A DNA stretch of 64,000 bases from Kalmanozyma brasiliensis GHG001 (Eukaryota; Basidiomycota; Ustilaginomycetes; Ustilaginales): the NCBI RefSeq assembly GCF_000497045.1, contig NW_015961957.1:404857-468856 (forward strand). Direction: 5' to 3'. The notes below the pieces were generated by a model. It saw only the letters and a list, made by a program, of their open reading frames with translations. It did no database searches and was not told where the DNA came from. Of this stretch, positions 9,708 through 20,800 are shown in pieces. The position numbers and the translations under genes are program-made. Within the stretch, counting starts at the first letter, position 1; the number at the start of each line of letters is the position of its first letter.

Positions 9708-11390
9708 ATGAGCTCCGCCACTGTCGAGGAGTTCGTCGAGCTGCTCAACGCAGAGCAGCATGTCGACCTTCAGAAGCTACGCGATCTGGCTCGCCACGGA
9801 GTGCAACCGTCTGTGCGCGGCGAGGTGTGGCTCTACCTCCTCGGTGTGCTCAGCGATGACAAGGGTCAAGAGATGACGTCCGTCCGCAGCAAATTCCTCG
9901 CCTACGAAGCACTCGACAAGCACAATCCTGCGCTGGAGAAACGTGTCCGCAGCGAGTGTCAGCGGTATTATCAGAAGCGACTCGGCACACGACCGCCCCC
10001 CGGCAGAACGTTGATGCGAAGCTCTAGGAGCGTGCTCTCGCGCAAGCCCAGCGGATTCTCTGCGGGCGGACTCGGGTCTAGCATGGCAAGCGGCTCGTCT
10101 CTGGGTAGGGACTTTTCGATGGATGGCTCTTCCTCGTCGGGAAGCCTGTCCATATCGGGATCGTCGATGGGCGATGCTCAGCAGTCTTCGATCTTGGGCG
10201 CAGGCGCAAGCTCGTTGGCGACGACAACTCTGAATGGATCCGACCGAGGACCGAACCGCGTCAACGATGGTAGGATCCACGCGCTCGGCGGGATTATTGG
10301 AGAAAGCGGCGTGTCTGCAGCCATGGACGCCGACGACCCAGACGCAGCGGCTGCACTCGAGCTGAAACGCTTTGGTCGCAGTGTCGAGAACATCATCTGC
10401 GCCTTCATGAACCGATGTACAGCTGCAGAGGCATCGCGAAGGAAAGCATCACATGGCGCTGCTGAGTCCACTCTCGGGGAGACGGGCACCAACGGATCAT
10501 CAACAGCCCAGATAGCCGACGTGAGGCATGTCGAAGATGCCAGAGGTCGAGGGCAGACCTCAAGAGAAGCACAGCCTGGCAGCATGGCACCCGATGGCGG
10601 CCCTACAAACGCATCGACGGACGACATGGTGGCGGTCGGGTCTTCCGTCAATCCTTCTTCGGCGCGTCAAGTACACGGTAACGGGCACAGCAGCGGTACA
10701 AGCTCACGGTCGCGCTCTCGAGCAGGCTCCTTCAGCGGCGCGACGAACGGGACAGGTTTGGGCACTCCACCAGCTCGCAGCAATGTGAGCCTGGAGGACG
10801 CTGTTCGGTCTCGCATGCCACGAGAATACGAATGGCAACCACAGGTCAACCCTGGCAACGGTGGCTCTCCTGGTACAGCGGCCGAGTTTCATCCTGCTCT
10901 GGTGTATCTCTGTGCGCCATTCGTGCAGTGCGTCCGCGTCGAAGCAGGGATGTACTTTGCCTTTGAGAGACTGATGATGCTGATGGCACGACACAGCGCA
11001 CGCAATCCGCTACCACGGCAAGTAGCCACGTTCCTCACGCTCTTCCGAACGACGCTGCCCGAGCTGCACTCCTACTTCGAAGAAGAGGAGGTGGACATCA
11101 TCGGGTTCGCCACCAACTGGCTGCAGCACCTGTTGGCGGGCGAGCTGCGCATCGAAGACCTGATGCGGCTGTGGGACACCTACTTTGCCCTGCCTGACTT
11201 TTTGGATCTGCATCTGTACGTGTGCATTGCGATCTTGACGAACTGCAAGGACTCGCTCGAGGAGCTGGATCGGTCCGAGACGAGGAGCATGCTGGACAGC
11301 TTGCCGCCACTGGATATCGATCGGATCATCAACGAGGCGATCAACATTCGGTTGAGCCACCAACGGTCGCAGCGCACGGACGATGTTTAG
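9708..11390 (+). CDS. TBC-fold protein lacking the RabGAP catalytic fingers
   Basis: Starts at the ATG at 9708 (MSSATVEEFVELLN), giving 560 residues. The frame extends upstream only from a TTG. The N-terminal part matches the opening of a TBC (RabGAP) domain: LRDLARHGVQPSVRGEVWLY, then LLGVL. A disordered Ser/Gly-rich insertion of about 200-250 residues follows. The C-terminal half matches the end of the domain: PALVYLCAPFVQC, a Tyr/Phe-rich helix, IGFATNWLQHLLAGEL, then LMRLWDTYFALPDFLDLHLY. In active RabGAPs an Ile-x-x-Asp-x-x-Arg arginine finger and a Tyr-x-Gln glutamine finger lie between these parts. I can find neither here. The protein may therefore be a non-catalytic Rab-binding or scaffold TBC, or an exon may be missed. 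The Gyp1-type gene at 57466 in this window has both fingers and is a useful contrast. Confidence 0.75.
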   Translation: MSSATVEEFVELLNAEQHVDLQKLRDLARHGVQPSVRGEVWLYLLGVLSDDKGQEMTSVRSKFLAYEALDKHNPALEKRVRSECQRYYQKRLGTRPPPGRTLMRSSRSVLSRKPSGFSAGGLGSSMASGSSLGRDFSMDGSSSSGSLSISGSSMGDAQQSSILGAGASSLATTTLNGSDRGPNRVNDGRIHALGGIIGESGVSAAMDADDPDAAAALELKRFGRSVENIICAFMNRCTAAEASRRKASHGAAESTLGETGTNGSSTAQIADVRHVEDARGRGQTSREAQPGSMAPDGGPTNASTDDMVAVGSSVNPSSARQVHGNGHSSGTSSRSRSRAGSFSGATNGTGLGTPPARSNVSLEDAVRSRMPREYEWQPQVNPGNGGSPGTAAEFHPALVYLCAPFVQCVRVEAGMYFAFERLMMLMARHSARNPLPRQVATFLTLFRTTLPELHSYFEEEEVDIIGFATNWLQHLLAGELRIEDLMRLWDTYFALPDFLDLHLYVCIAILTNCKDSLEELDRSETRSMLDSLPPLDIDRIINEAINIRLSHQRSQRTDDV

Positions 11391-12830
11391 TGCGCAGCAG
11401 CGTAATACACCATCGCAGCGCAAGACCGTAGACCTGACGGGAGAGGGCGAATTGAGGAGGTTCCAGATTACACAGGCCGCCGTCCCGCCTCTCGAAAGCC
11501 ACCAACCTGCACAAGGGGCGACACCGATTTCGAAGCGTGCGCCACTGGCTGTCGACTCCACGGGCTAATGTGCATGCATCCAATTGTTCGATGTACGCTG
11601 CTCACCGAATCTGCAATGCGAGGTCGATATCAGATTCGAAGCGGGACTCGAGTGCTGGCTGCGACATGAGGTACGGCTTGAAATGAAATGAAATGAAGGC
11701 TATCAGCGTCTGTGGCAGTGTGGAAGAGCGCAGCGCAGAGAGAGGCGAGGCTTCATGACGCGTTTGAATCCCGTCCCGAGTTTCTCCCACTGGGACCTGT
11801 CATTACGGTGCGGGATCTTATGCTGATGCGAGCTGCTCATCATTCCGTCAGAAGCGACGCCGATCTACACCTGATCGACTCGACAAGAAGCGTGTGCCTA
11901 GCCATGCTGTGCTGGATTGGGAGCAGACCGAATTCGCGGTGCAGGGCAAAAATGCTTTTCGATGGCATGACAAAAGAGAGACGCGGGCCATGTCTCGCTT
12001 GAACCCCTGAGTCTGTCTTGCTTTTGTTCCTGCTGGCCGAGATCTGCAGCTGTGCAGCCTAACTCGCCGGAGAGAGCGAAGCGAAGCGCAAAAAATAGCT
12101 CTTGCTTTCCAACTCCGCAAACAACACACTCATGCTGTTGACGTCGTCGGCGATCAAAAAATCTCGATGGAGCGTGTGATAACTTAGGCCCAAGGTTGGC
12201 AGCCGTCCAGCCGTTGGAAATCTCATCTCGGACTGGCGGCTTTCTCGATGACCGCCTACTTGCTCCGATTGACAAGCGGCAAAGGGAGTTAGCCGACTTT
12301 GGACAGGAGAGTCGGCCGTCGAGTCCACGCTGCTGTCAAGATCACACAGCCTTGTCTGCGCCGTGACCATGCGCTGTTGAAATTCCAAATTGGCCAAGAC
12401 AAGAACCCCGCGTCAAGCATGCTGCGCAGACACAAAGAACACAGCTTCGAAAAGCTCCTTGCAGGAAACGATGGACGCACGCTGTCGTTCTGCTGCTGCC
12501 TGTCAATCTTCTCTCCGCTCTTTGTTCCTTGACAGAGCCGATTTCGGCAGGACTGCGCCAAGCGCCCATTGTTCTTAATACAGCATGCTCCCTTCCATTC
12601 CTTCTCACCACCATACCATCGCCCTCCCGCTCCACGCAGCACCGAGCACAACCGCATACATTGCTGAAGCTCACTGCACGGTGACACCCTTCTACGACGG
12701 CACCGCATAAAAGGCTTCGTGACTTCTCCTGCACGGTTGGCATTCTTCGAGCCGCCCACTTTGCCTTGCGCATGGCCACCTCGGCACATACATCCCGCTC
12801 GCACCCACCCCGGGATCGCACTCACTCAGC
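11391..12830. other. Intergenic region upstream of chitin synthase
   Basis: 1.44 kb with no supportable gene on either strand. It contains a short microsatellite, three units of aaatg at about 11681-11697. The part nearest the chitin synthase (12580-12830) is C-rich and probably promoter plus leader, with a TATA-like CATAAAAGG at about 12706-12714. Confidence 0.6.
12706..12714 (+). promoter_or_regulatory. TATA-like box of the chitin synthase gene
   Basis: CATAAAAGG lies about 120 bp before the proposed first-exon ATG (12831), in otherwise C-rich DNA. The position relative to 12831 is the usual one for a core promoter. It would be nearly 490 bp from the alternative ATG at 13192, which mildly favours the spliced gene model. 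Confidence 0.35.
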
Positions 12831-15800
12831 ATGAGCTACAACGCCTACCATCCGCGTCCTGGCGGCGCACGACCACAACGCCAGCAGTACGCCTACCAGC
12901 TGTCTGTAAGTTTCACGCTTCATCTCACGCCCACGGGCCGCCTCCTTGCGTCTCATCGGCCCGCCCACGCATCACGCTCCACTTGGGCCCACTTGCTGGC
13001 GGCATGCACTTCCGCACTGCCTGTTCTCCAAGGTGACCCGCATGGCTGACTCTCTCCTCTCTCTTATCTCCGTCTTTTCTCCTGTCCACACCATCCAATC
13101 CACTTCACGCCTGCTCGCTTTAACGCCTCGTAACGACCACTTCGACGAAACCACCTAACGACCTACCTGATACGATATAAATCATCTCCTCATGTCTTCC
13201 CTTCGACGCTGGTGGAACGGATTCCGTCCCGTCCAGGACGACCCTTTGACCCAGCCAAGCCTTGGCTACGCAAACCACCCCAGCGCATATCCTGGCTCGT
13301 CCAGCATGCATCCCGAGAACCCCTTCTACGCCGGCGAGAACCCCAGCTTCCAGACTTTGGCTCCTGCCACCTCCGAAGCTCACAGCATGTATCCCTACGA
13401 AGAAGACCGCGTGCCTCTCACCGACACGACCGACGACGAAAAGTACGGCTATCCTCCCCCCAGCCACGCCCATACCGCATACACCCTCTCGGATCCCAAC
13501 ACTCGGTTTCCCACTCCTGCGCCCTACGGAGGCCAGTCCTCCTACTCGGCTAGCCTCGCTCCCGATGACAGCGCCAGTCAGGTCGCCTGGGAGAAGCGCC
13601 AACAGGCTCCCAAGCGTGGTCTCACTAAAAAGGTCCAGCTCACCAAAGGTCACTGGATCGTCGAGCACCCCGTCCCCACCGCCGTCAAAAACTCGGTCGA
13701 GCCTGGGTGGGCGCAAGGCAACCACACCCAGGAGTTCTCCCACATGCGATACACGGCCGCCACGTGCGATCCGGACGAGTTCACGCTAGAAAATGGTTGG
13801 AGTCTTCGCACTTCGCAGCAGTACGGACGCGACACGGAGCTGCTCATCGCCATCACCTACTACAACGAGGACCGCATCCTGCTCGCACGAACGCTGCACG
13901 GCGTCATGCTCAACATCCGCGACATTTGCAGGAGCAAGACGTCCAAGTTCTGGCGCAGGTCGGCCGAAGAAGGCCGGCCAGGCTGGCAGCGCATCGTCGT
14001 GAGTCTCATCTTTGATGGCATCGATCCGTGCGACAAGGAGGTGTTGGATCTGCTCGCCACCGTCGGTGTCTACCAGGATGGTGTCATGAAGCGAAAGGTC
14101 GATGGCAAGGATACGGTGGCTCATCTGTTCGAGTACACCACCCAGCTATCGGTCGATCCCACGCCGGCTCTCATCCAACCGCACGGCGATGACGCTTCCA
14201 ACCTCGTGCCTGTCCAGATGATCTTCTGTCTCAAGCAGAAGAACAGCAAGAAGATCAACAGTCACCGTTGGCTCTTCAACGCGCTCGGGCGTCACCTTCA
14301 GCCCGAGATCTGCATTCTCATCGACGCAGGCACTAAGCCGGGCCACAAATCGCTCTACTACCTCTGGGAGGCCTTCTACAACAATGCCAACCTCGGTGGG
14401 GCCTGCGGCGAGATCCACGCCATGATCAAGAACGGTCGCAAGCTCATCAACCCATTGGTGGCAGCGCAGAACTTTGAGTACAAGATGTCCAACATTCTCG
14501 ACAAGCCGCTCGAGTCGACGTTTGGCTACGTCAGTGTGCTACCCGGTGCATTTAGTGCGTATCGCTTCCGAGCGATCCAGGGTCGACCGCTGCAGCAGTA
14601 TTTCCACGGCGATCACACGCTCGCCGACCGACTCGGCAAGAAAGGTCTCCACGGCATGGACATCTTCACGAAAAACATGTTCCTCGCCGAAGACCGGATC
14701 TTGTGCTTCGAACTGGTGGCCAAAGCGGGGGACAAATGGACGCTGACGTACGTCAAACCGTCCAAGGGCGAGACGGATGTGCCTGAAGGAGCGGCCGAGT
14801 TGATCTCGCAACGTCGTCGGTGGCTCAACGGCTCGTTCGCCGCCTCCATCTACTCGCTCGTCCACTTCTTCCGCATCTACAAGTCGAACCACGGCATCAT
14901 TCGGTTGTTCTTCTTCCACCTCCAGGCGATCTTCAACGCACTGGTGCTCTTCTTCTCCTGGTTCGCACTGGCTAATTTGTGGCTGACGTTTTCGATCATC
15001 ATCCAGTTCTTGCCGGATGAATTGCTCAAGAATTCGTCGAATACGACCCTCACCGTCTTCCACTGGATCAACCAGGCGGTCAAGTGGATCTACGTGTTCT
15101 TCCTCGTGCTGCAGTTTGTGCTTGCGCTAGGCAACCGGCCGAAGGGGGAGAAGGCGACGTACATTGCCTCGTTCGTCGTGTTTGGTGTGTTGGGGTTGTA
15201 TCTCATCGTCGTCTCGTTGTGGTTGACCGTCAAGGCGTTGGTTCATACTAAGTTTTCGGGCGGCATCTTTCAGATTCTGTTCAACCAGACGACGGGGGTG
15301 CTGATCGCCTCGCTCGCTGCGACGTTCGGCATCTATCTGGTCGCGTCGATCCTGTATGCCGATCCGTGGCATATGGTGACGAGTTTCCCGCAATACATGC
15401 TCTTCGCGCCTTCGTCGATCAACATCCTCAACGTCTATGCGTTTTGCAACCTGCACGATGTTTCGTGGGGCACCAAGGGGTCGGACAAAGCGGATGCGCT
15501 ACCGACGGTCGATACCAAGAAGGACAAGAACACCGAGCCGGGTACAGTCGAGGAGATCGAGCGACATCAGGATGATATTGACGAATCGTTCAAACTGGTC
15601 GTCTCCCGTGCAGTGGCACCGTTCAATCCCGAACCCACCATCGACAGACCCACCATGGACGACAGCAACAAGACCTTCCGCACCCGCCTCGTCGCCTTCT
15701 GGCTGCTGTCCAACGGAGCTCTGACCGTCGCCATCGAAAACGTCAACGGCCTCAACACCGGCCAGACCAGCGCAGAGATCGAACGCGAACAGAGCAACAA

Positions 15801-15921
15801 GCAGTCGACCTACTTCAAGTTTATCCTCTGGGCCACGTTCGGGCTGTCCGCGTTCAGGTTTGTTGGCTGTTTGATCTACTGGGTCAAACGAAACACTACG
15901 AGGTGCTTCAGGAAGACTTGA
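12831..15921 (+). CDS. Chitin synthase, class III-like, with short first exon
   Basis: Membrane glycosyltransferase that polymerises UDP-GlcNAc into wall chitin. I propose two exons, 12831-12905 (25 codons, MSYNAYHPRPGG...) and 13237-15921, giving 919 residues. The 331-bp intron has GTAAGT, a CTAAC branch-type site near 13155, and CCAG as the first AG after it. The simple alternative is an ATG at 13192 (909 residues), inside that intron. The chitin synthase N-domain starts near LTKGHWIVEHPVP. The catalytic core shows EDRILCFELVAK (about residue 511) and the QRRRW signature at about 550-554, followed by LNGSFAASIYSL. About seven hydrophobic segments follow. The block PLQQYFHGDHTLADRLGKKG and the next residues resemble class III enzymes. 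Class assignment is by motif memory, so moderate. Confidence 0.93.
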
Positions 15922-16215
15922 TGGCATTCGTTGATGTTGCAATTGTACGAAATGGACACTTTTGTGCTTCGAAGTTGGGCCTGTGTTGAGAGGACGGCGG
16001 CTGTGTGTGTGAACACGAACGTGATGTCGATGGCAACGGCGATGCGAGAGTGAGCGTGCTGCCGCTCAGTCTGCACGCCATGCGCCGACTTTGTCGAGGC
16101 AAGCGGGGGCAAGCGAGCCACGCCATCGCTTCCATCCCTCACACGCGCTGTCACGACCTCACTCACACGCATCTTCTCACCCAAACACCGTCCCCGAGCA
16201 AAAGCGCTGCATTCG

Positions 16216-17273
16216 TCACTCGCCATACACGACCCGTCTCAAGCGATCCAGCTCTCCCTCCTCCCATTTCTTCCCATCCTTGGCCTCCTCCACCGCCCGC
16301 ACCGCCTGCACCATGTGCTCCTCGTTCGACGTCCCGCTCAGCACGGTCACCTGCAAGCCGGGTACATTCATCCCACTGGCCAAAAACGCATACACCACCT
16401 GCTGCGGCGTGTACCCCTTCTGGATCGCCAGATCTTGCACCTCGACGCTGGCGAGCAGATTCGGGTTGCCGGTGAGACTCCAGAAGGGTTGGTACACCAC
16501 TGGCTTCCTTCCCTCCTTGTAGTCGTTGGGCGACAGGGTGGGGCTGAGGAGGCTGAGCAGCGCCACATCGTGTCCAGTCGTGTAGTGCCATCTGTTCTGC
16601 AGCACCGTCGGCGGAATGGACGAGGTTCGGGAGATAGCACTGAAGATGTCCGCATCGTACGTATTGCTCACCCCGATCTCCCTCACCAGTCCCAGTTGGA
16701 CGAAGCTTTCCATCGCCGACCAGACCTTCAATGTCCGATCCAACGTCGTCAGTGGCGAATGCAACACGTAGCTATCCACCCACGCCTCACCGTCCTTATC
16801 CGCATACTCCACCCCGTCGTCCAGATCCACCCCGCTTTTGGCGTTGGCCTCGATCTTCGCCTGCACCTCTTTCAGCGGCGTGAATCGCAACCATGGGTGC
16901 AAATTCCTCAAACTTGCGGCGAAGGATTTCCTCACCTGCACTTCGACATCCTCCTCCTGTGCGAAGGGGATCAGTTCTGGGTGGGACCAATCTTGCCCGC
17001 TGCGCGGGGTGAACTTGGTCTGGAGCCAGATGGACGAGCGGGGCAGCTGCATTTCTTTGGCGGCCACGGCGAGCGCAGCGCCCACGTGATCTTCGCGATA
17101 GTGCTTGCGTTGACCCGCCGTGTCGATGCCGCGAAAGCCGTGCGAGAGGGCGAGGATGACGAGATCGGATGTGTAGTCGCCTTTCCAGGCTGTGCCGTAG
17201 AGGAGAGGCGGGATGCGTGCGTGGGAGGAGCGGGTGTAGGGGNNNNNNNNNNNNNNNNNNNNNNNNNNGACAT
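16216..17273 (-). CDS. Aldo/keto reductase, 5' end interrupted by assembly gap
   Basis: NADPH-dependent oxidoreductase of the AKR superfamily, cytosolic by lack of a clear signal. The body reads from just inside the gap (PYTRSSHARIPPLLYGTAWK) to the stop at about 16216. The four catalytic positions are visible: Asp in GFRGIDTAGQ, Tyr in KHYREDHVGAAL, Lys in WLQTKF and His in SYVLHSPLTTLD. The Asp-to-Tyr spacing is three residues longer than the textbook DxxxxY. The cofactor side is seen in GLVREIGVSNTY. A run of 26 N (17243-17268) cuts the N-terminus. The frame continuing upstream has no ATG, only a TTG at 17577. An ATG just beyond the gap at 17271-17273 is out of frame if the gap is exactly 26 bases. 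Most likely the true gap length differs and this ATG is the start. Confidence 0.85.
17243..17268. other. Assembly gap of 26 N
   Basis: Twenty-six unresolved bases within the 5' coding end of the aldo/keto reductase. The gap size does not let the upstream ATG join the downstream reading frame, so the number is probably an estimate. Confidence 1.
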
Positions 17274-17874
17274 GCTGATGAATCTTCGTAGAGGATTGCG
17301 TGGTGGCTGCTGGGGTCGAACCTGATCGCAATCGAGATGGAAGCTTCGACGATGCGTGCTCACCGACTTGATAGCAACGCCCTTGAACACTGCGCAAGGT
17401 CGTCTCGCGCCGAAGAGCGTCCTCCCTATCGCACTGGCAGCTGTCGTGGTCGAAATGGTCGTGTGTGGATCGTACCCAGGCGGATGCGGCTCGAGAGTGT
17501 CGCTGTGATTGCGGTCGTTGTTGAAGAGCAAGATGGTTGCTTCTAGCAAGGTCAGCTGCTAGCTCCGTGCGCAGCAACCCCGCCTTCCGACATTTTTTAG
17601 ACTCACCTCAGCTGCAGGTCTCCCGGAAATTGACGTGCTCAGGGTGCTCTGTTGCGTTATCCTCACCGCGGCACAAATCGACTCTGCCGCGCCGGTCCAC
17701 CGTTGAAGCTTGACATCGGACTGAGTGAAGCCCGCTCGTCGAAGGCTCGACCTCACTGATAAGCGGCTGAAGGTCTTGACTGTTACCAGCTGATGTCGCT
17801 CACCATCGTTGCACACGCTCGCAGCCTGAACTTATCTCGTAATGAAGGGGTATATATTGTAAACATCTCCATCC
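17274..17874. other. Intergenic: reductase promoter and kinase 3' end
   Basis: About 600 bp between two minus-strand genes. Open frames run through it in the minus direction but lack ATG codons. An AT-rich patch (tatatatt) near 17851 lies just past the kinase stop and could serve 3'-end formation. Nothing else supported. Confidence 0.5.
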
Positions 17875-20800
17875 TCACTCATCCTCCTCTTCCTCCTCGA
17901 TGATCTGTACGGGCTTGTGGAACCCCGCAATCCTGCTTCCTGCCTGTTGCTGTCCTGCTTGCTGTTGCTGCTGTGCTTGTGGCGCGACTGATTCGGCCTT
18001 GGCAATGCCCAATCCGGCCGTCGCTGTCGTACTGCCCTCGCCGACCTCGCCCAGGCTGCCCATCGGAGCTCCAGTCTTCGGCGGCGAGTGCAGCGTGGTG
18101 GAGAGCGTCTTGGGAGCAAATTCGTTGCCCAAGCTCAATGACACTTGGTTTGATCGCGCAACGAACGCCGTCGGGGGAGGTTGGAAGATGTTCCTCACCC
18201 CCGCATAGCGCGACGAGAACGGCGCTGCGCCACGCAAGGCGTGTGCAGATCCGGATCCGGACGAGTCAAAGCTGCTCGAGTGTAGACTCGAGTATCCCGT
18301 GCTGTTGCTCAGCGCTGCAAAGTTGCGCGTGGCGTACGGCGAGGAGGAGGCGACACTGCTTCGAGTCACCGTGCTCGACATGGACGAGTGCGAGCCCAGC
18401 TGACCAAGGCCGCCCGAGTAGGTCTGTTCCTCCTCTTCGTCCGTCCAGTCATCGTCGTCCCTATTCGCAAAGACGTCTCGCAGCTTGGGCTTGCCATCCG
18501 TGCCATCGCCGTCAGCAGATGCTCTGCCAGCAGGGGCCTGGATCGGAGGCGGCGGGTCCACAGGTCCAGCCCAGCACGGCGGGGGCCGACCCCAAGAGTG
18601 TCTCCATGTTCCAGTGCCTGTCGCTGGAAGCCCTGACAAACTGCCAGGCACCACAGCGGGAGGACCGTCCGGATTGCCAAATGCACCGCCTCGGCTCGAG
18701 AGCTGAGGCGAGCCGCGAATGTGACTCCCGTGCAGGTGCGGATTGGCAGAAGGCGGACCGTACGGCGAACGTGTCTTGTGAGCGACAAAGATGCTCTGTG
18801 CGACCACATGTTGGTGACCCGAGTGGATCGCCTCGGCAGGGTTACGCGTGTCAGGTCGTCCGCCGATCTCGAGCGAATGACGAGGAGTACTGCGGTGAGA
18901 CCGCCTTGCGCCCAATGCACCTGCTTCGCCATCCTGGTCAGCGTCCGCGCCCAACTCGCTCACACCCGTTACCACACGTCCGGGAGACGAGCCGCGCGAT
19001 CGGATCGACGAAGGCCGCGAGTCGTGACGGAATGAGTTGTGGCGACTGGGACTGCCTGACGACGACGCATAAGTGCGATGCCTACGTACCATGGCGCTGC
19101 CATCGTGGCTCGGTCTAGGATGACGACGTCCGCTTCCCGTAGAGTAGACACTGCCTGCCTGGCCAGGGCGATAGGCCGAACTCGTGCTTCCCGTCGAGCC
19201 TGCCTTGCCGTGCAGCCCCGACCGCGGCGCGGCGTTGGAATGCGCGAGCGAGTGGGAGCTGCCTGGCCGACTGGGACGCGAGGCACCGGCCGGCGCTCCC
19301 ATGTCGGTGACATAGTCACCATACAGCGTGCCAGTGGGCGTGATGCTGCCTGCACTCAGCCTTCGTATGTTGGCCGGTCGATTCATGCTCTGCTGGAAGC
19401 TGTTAGGGGGTGGATCAAAGTGCGCCTGATACGAGCTGCCATTCGAAGATCGGCGACTGACGGTACCAAGGTTCGGGCTGCGGGGTCCATTGCGACGGGG
19501 AACACCGGTCTGCTGGTAGAGATTCGATCGGCGACGAACACTTGCGCTTCGGGAAGGCGTTCCAGCAGCAAACGTAGAAACACTTCCGGAAGCGCCGAGC
19601 GTGCTCGCAGGTGACCTGGTTGCGCTGGCACCATCCTCGACCCCAATATTGCGGTACGCTGGGGTGCCCTTTTTGCCTGCCTTTGCTTTTCTTGTTGGCT
19701 TTTCGTTGCCGCCGAGCCAGGTCCGCACCGTTGCAATGAAGGATGAACCGGCCTTGCCACGCGAGGCTTGCTTTTCGCTTCCTTGCGGCGTCCCCGACAG
19801 GGTGCTGAAGGAGTCCTGGGATGCTGAAAGCAACGTGCCGTCGCCCTTTTCGCGTGCAGAGCCTGCATTCGATTGCTTGATCGATTCGGGGAGGGACGGC
19901 GACGGTGAAGCTGAATCTGCACGGCGCTCCATGCCCTTGACGCGGTCCAGATCCGTCTCGGCGCCTTGTTTGCCAAAGCTTTTGCGCGGCTTGTCTAGAA
20001 TCTCGGCCGGGGTCCTCTTTGGCGTCGAAGGACTCGAGAGGATGCCCAACATCGAGTCTTTGACATTGGAGACAGTATTGCGGCGGCCAAAGAGAGCAGA
20101 GCCTCTGCCACCTTCTAGAGGCAGCGCTTCGCCGGCAATGACGACCTGGTCGTGAAGCGGCAAGGGAGGCGGTGACGTGCGTCCTTTGTCTTTGGCACCG
20201 AGCATGGTTTGCGCAAACTGCTTCATCGAAAGCGAATTGCTGCGGGGGCGACCCGTGTGTGAATTGCGTCTCGCTTTCGATCCTTCTGACGTTGGGCTGC
20301 CTCCGACCAATGTGGTTGCCATCTGGTGCAGCTTGGAAGGGCTGGCGACAGCGGCGGCAGTCGTATGGCGATGTTGTGAAGTCGGTCTGTGGGCTGCAGA
20401 GTCCGGGGCGCTTGTAACGCTTCGGTCGTTGATCAAGGGACGTGTCGCTGCAGCTGTCGGCTCGATAGGCATAGAAGAGGACGGCGGCAACGAAGGATCG
20501 CGATGCGCTACCGAAGTGACTCCTGGCATGGCTTCCGAAGCGGATGCATGAAGGGCAGGAAGCGGCGACACATCGAGCACCTCATGCGACACAACCGTCT
20601 GCAGACGCCGATTTGTCACTTCTGCCAGGGCCGAGTTTTCGGATTTGGAAGGCGGCAATGATGATCTTGGATACGCTCGCGGTTGCGACGTGTCCTCAGA
20701 CAATCTTGCTGGATCTTTGGCAGGGAGCGAAGGCTGCCGGAAATGGGAAGCCGTTTGACTCGGAGCGGTGGATGCAAGAGGTGATGCCAGGTCAACGGTC

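Noticed and set aside
12342..12821. 159-codon minus-strand frame upstream of chitin synthase
   Set aside because: Charged low-complexity sequence with no family pattern, in a promoter-like region.
17274..17577. N-terminal extension of the reductase beyond the gap
   Set aside because: The frame has no ATG and reads as Arg/Ser-rich noise, unlike any reductase N-terminus.
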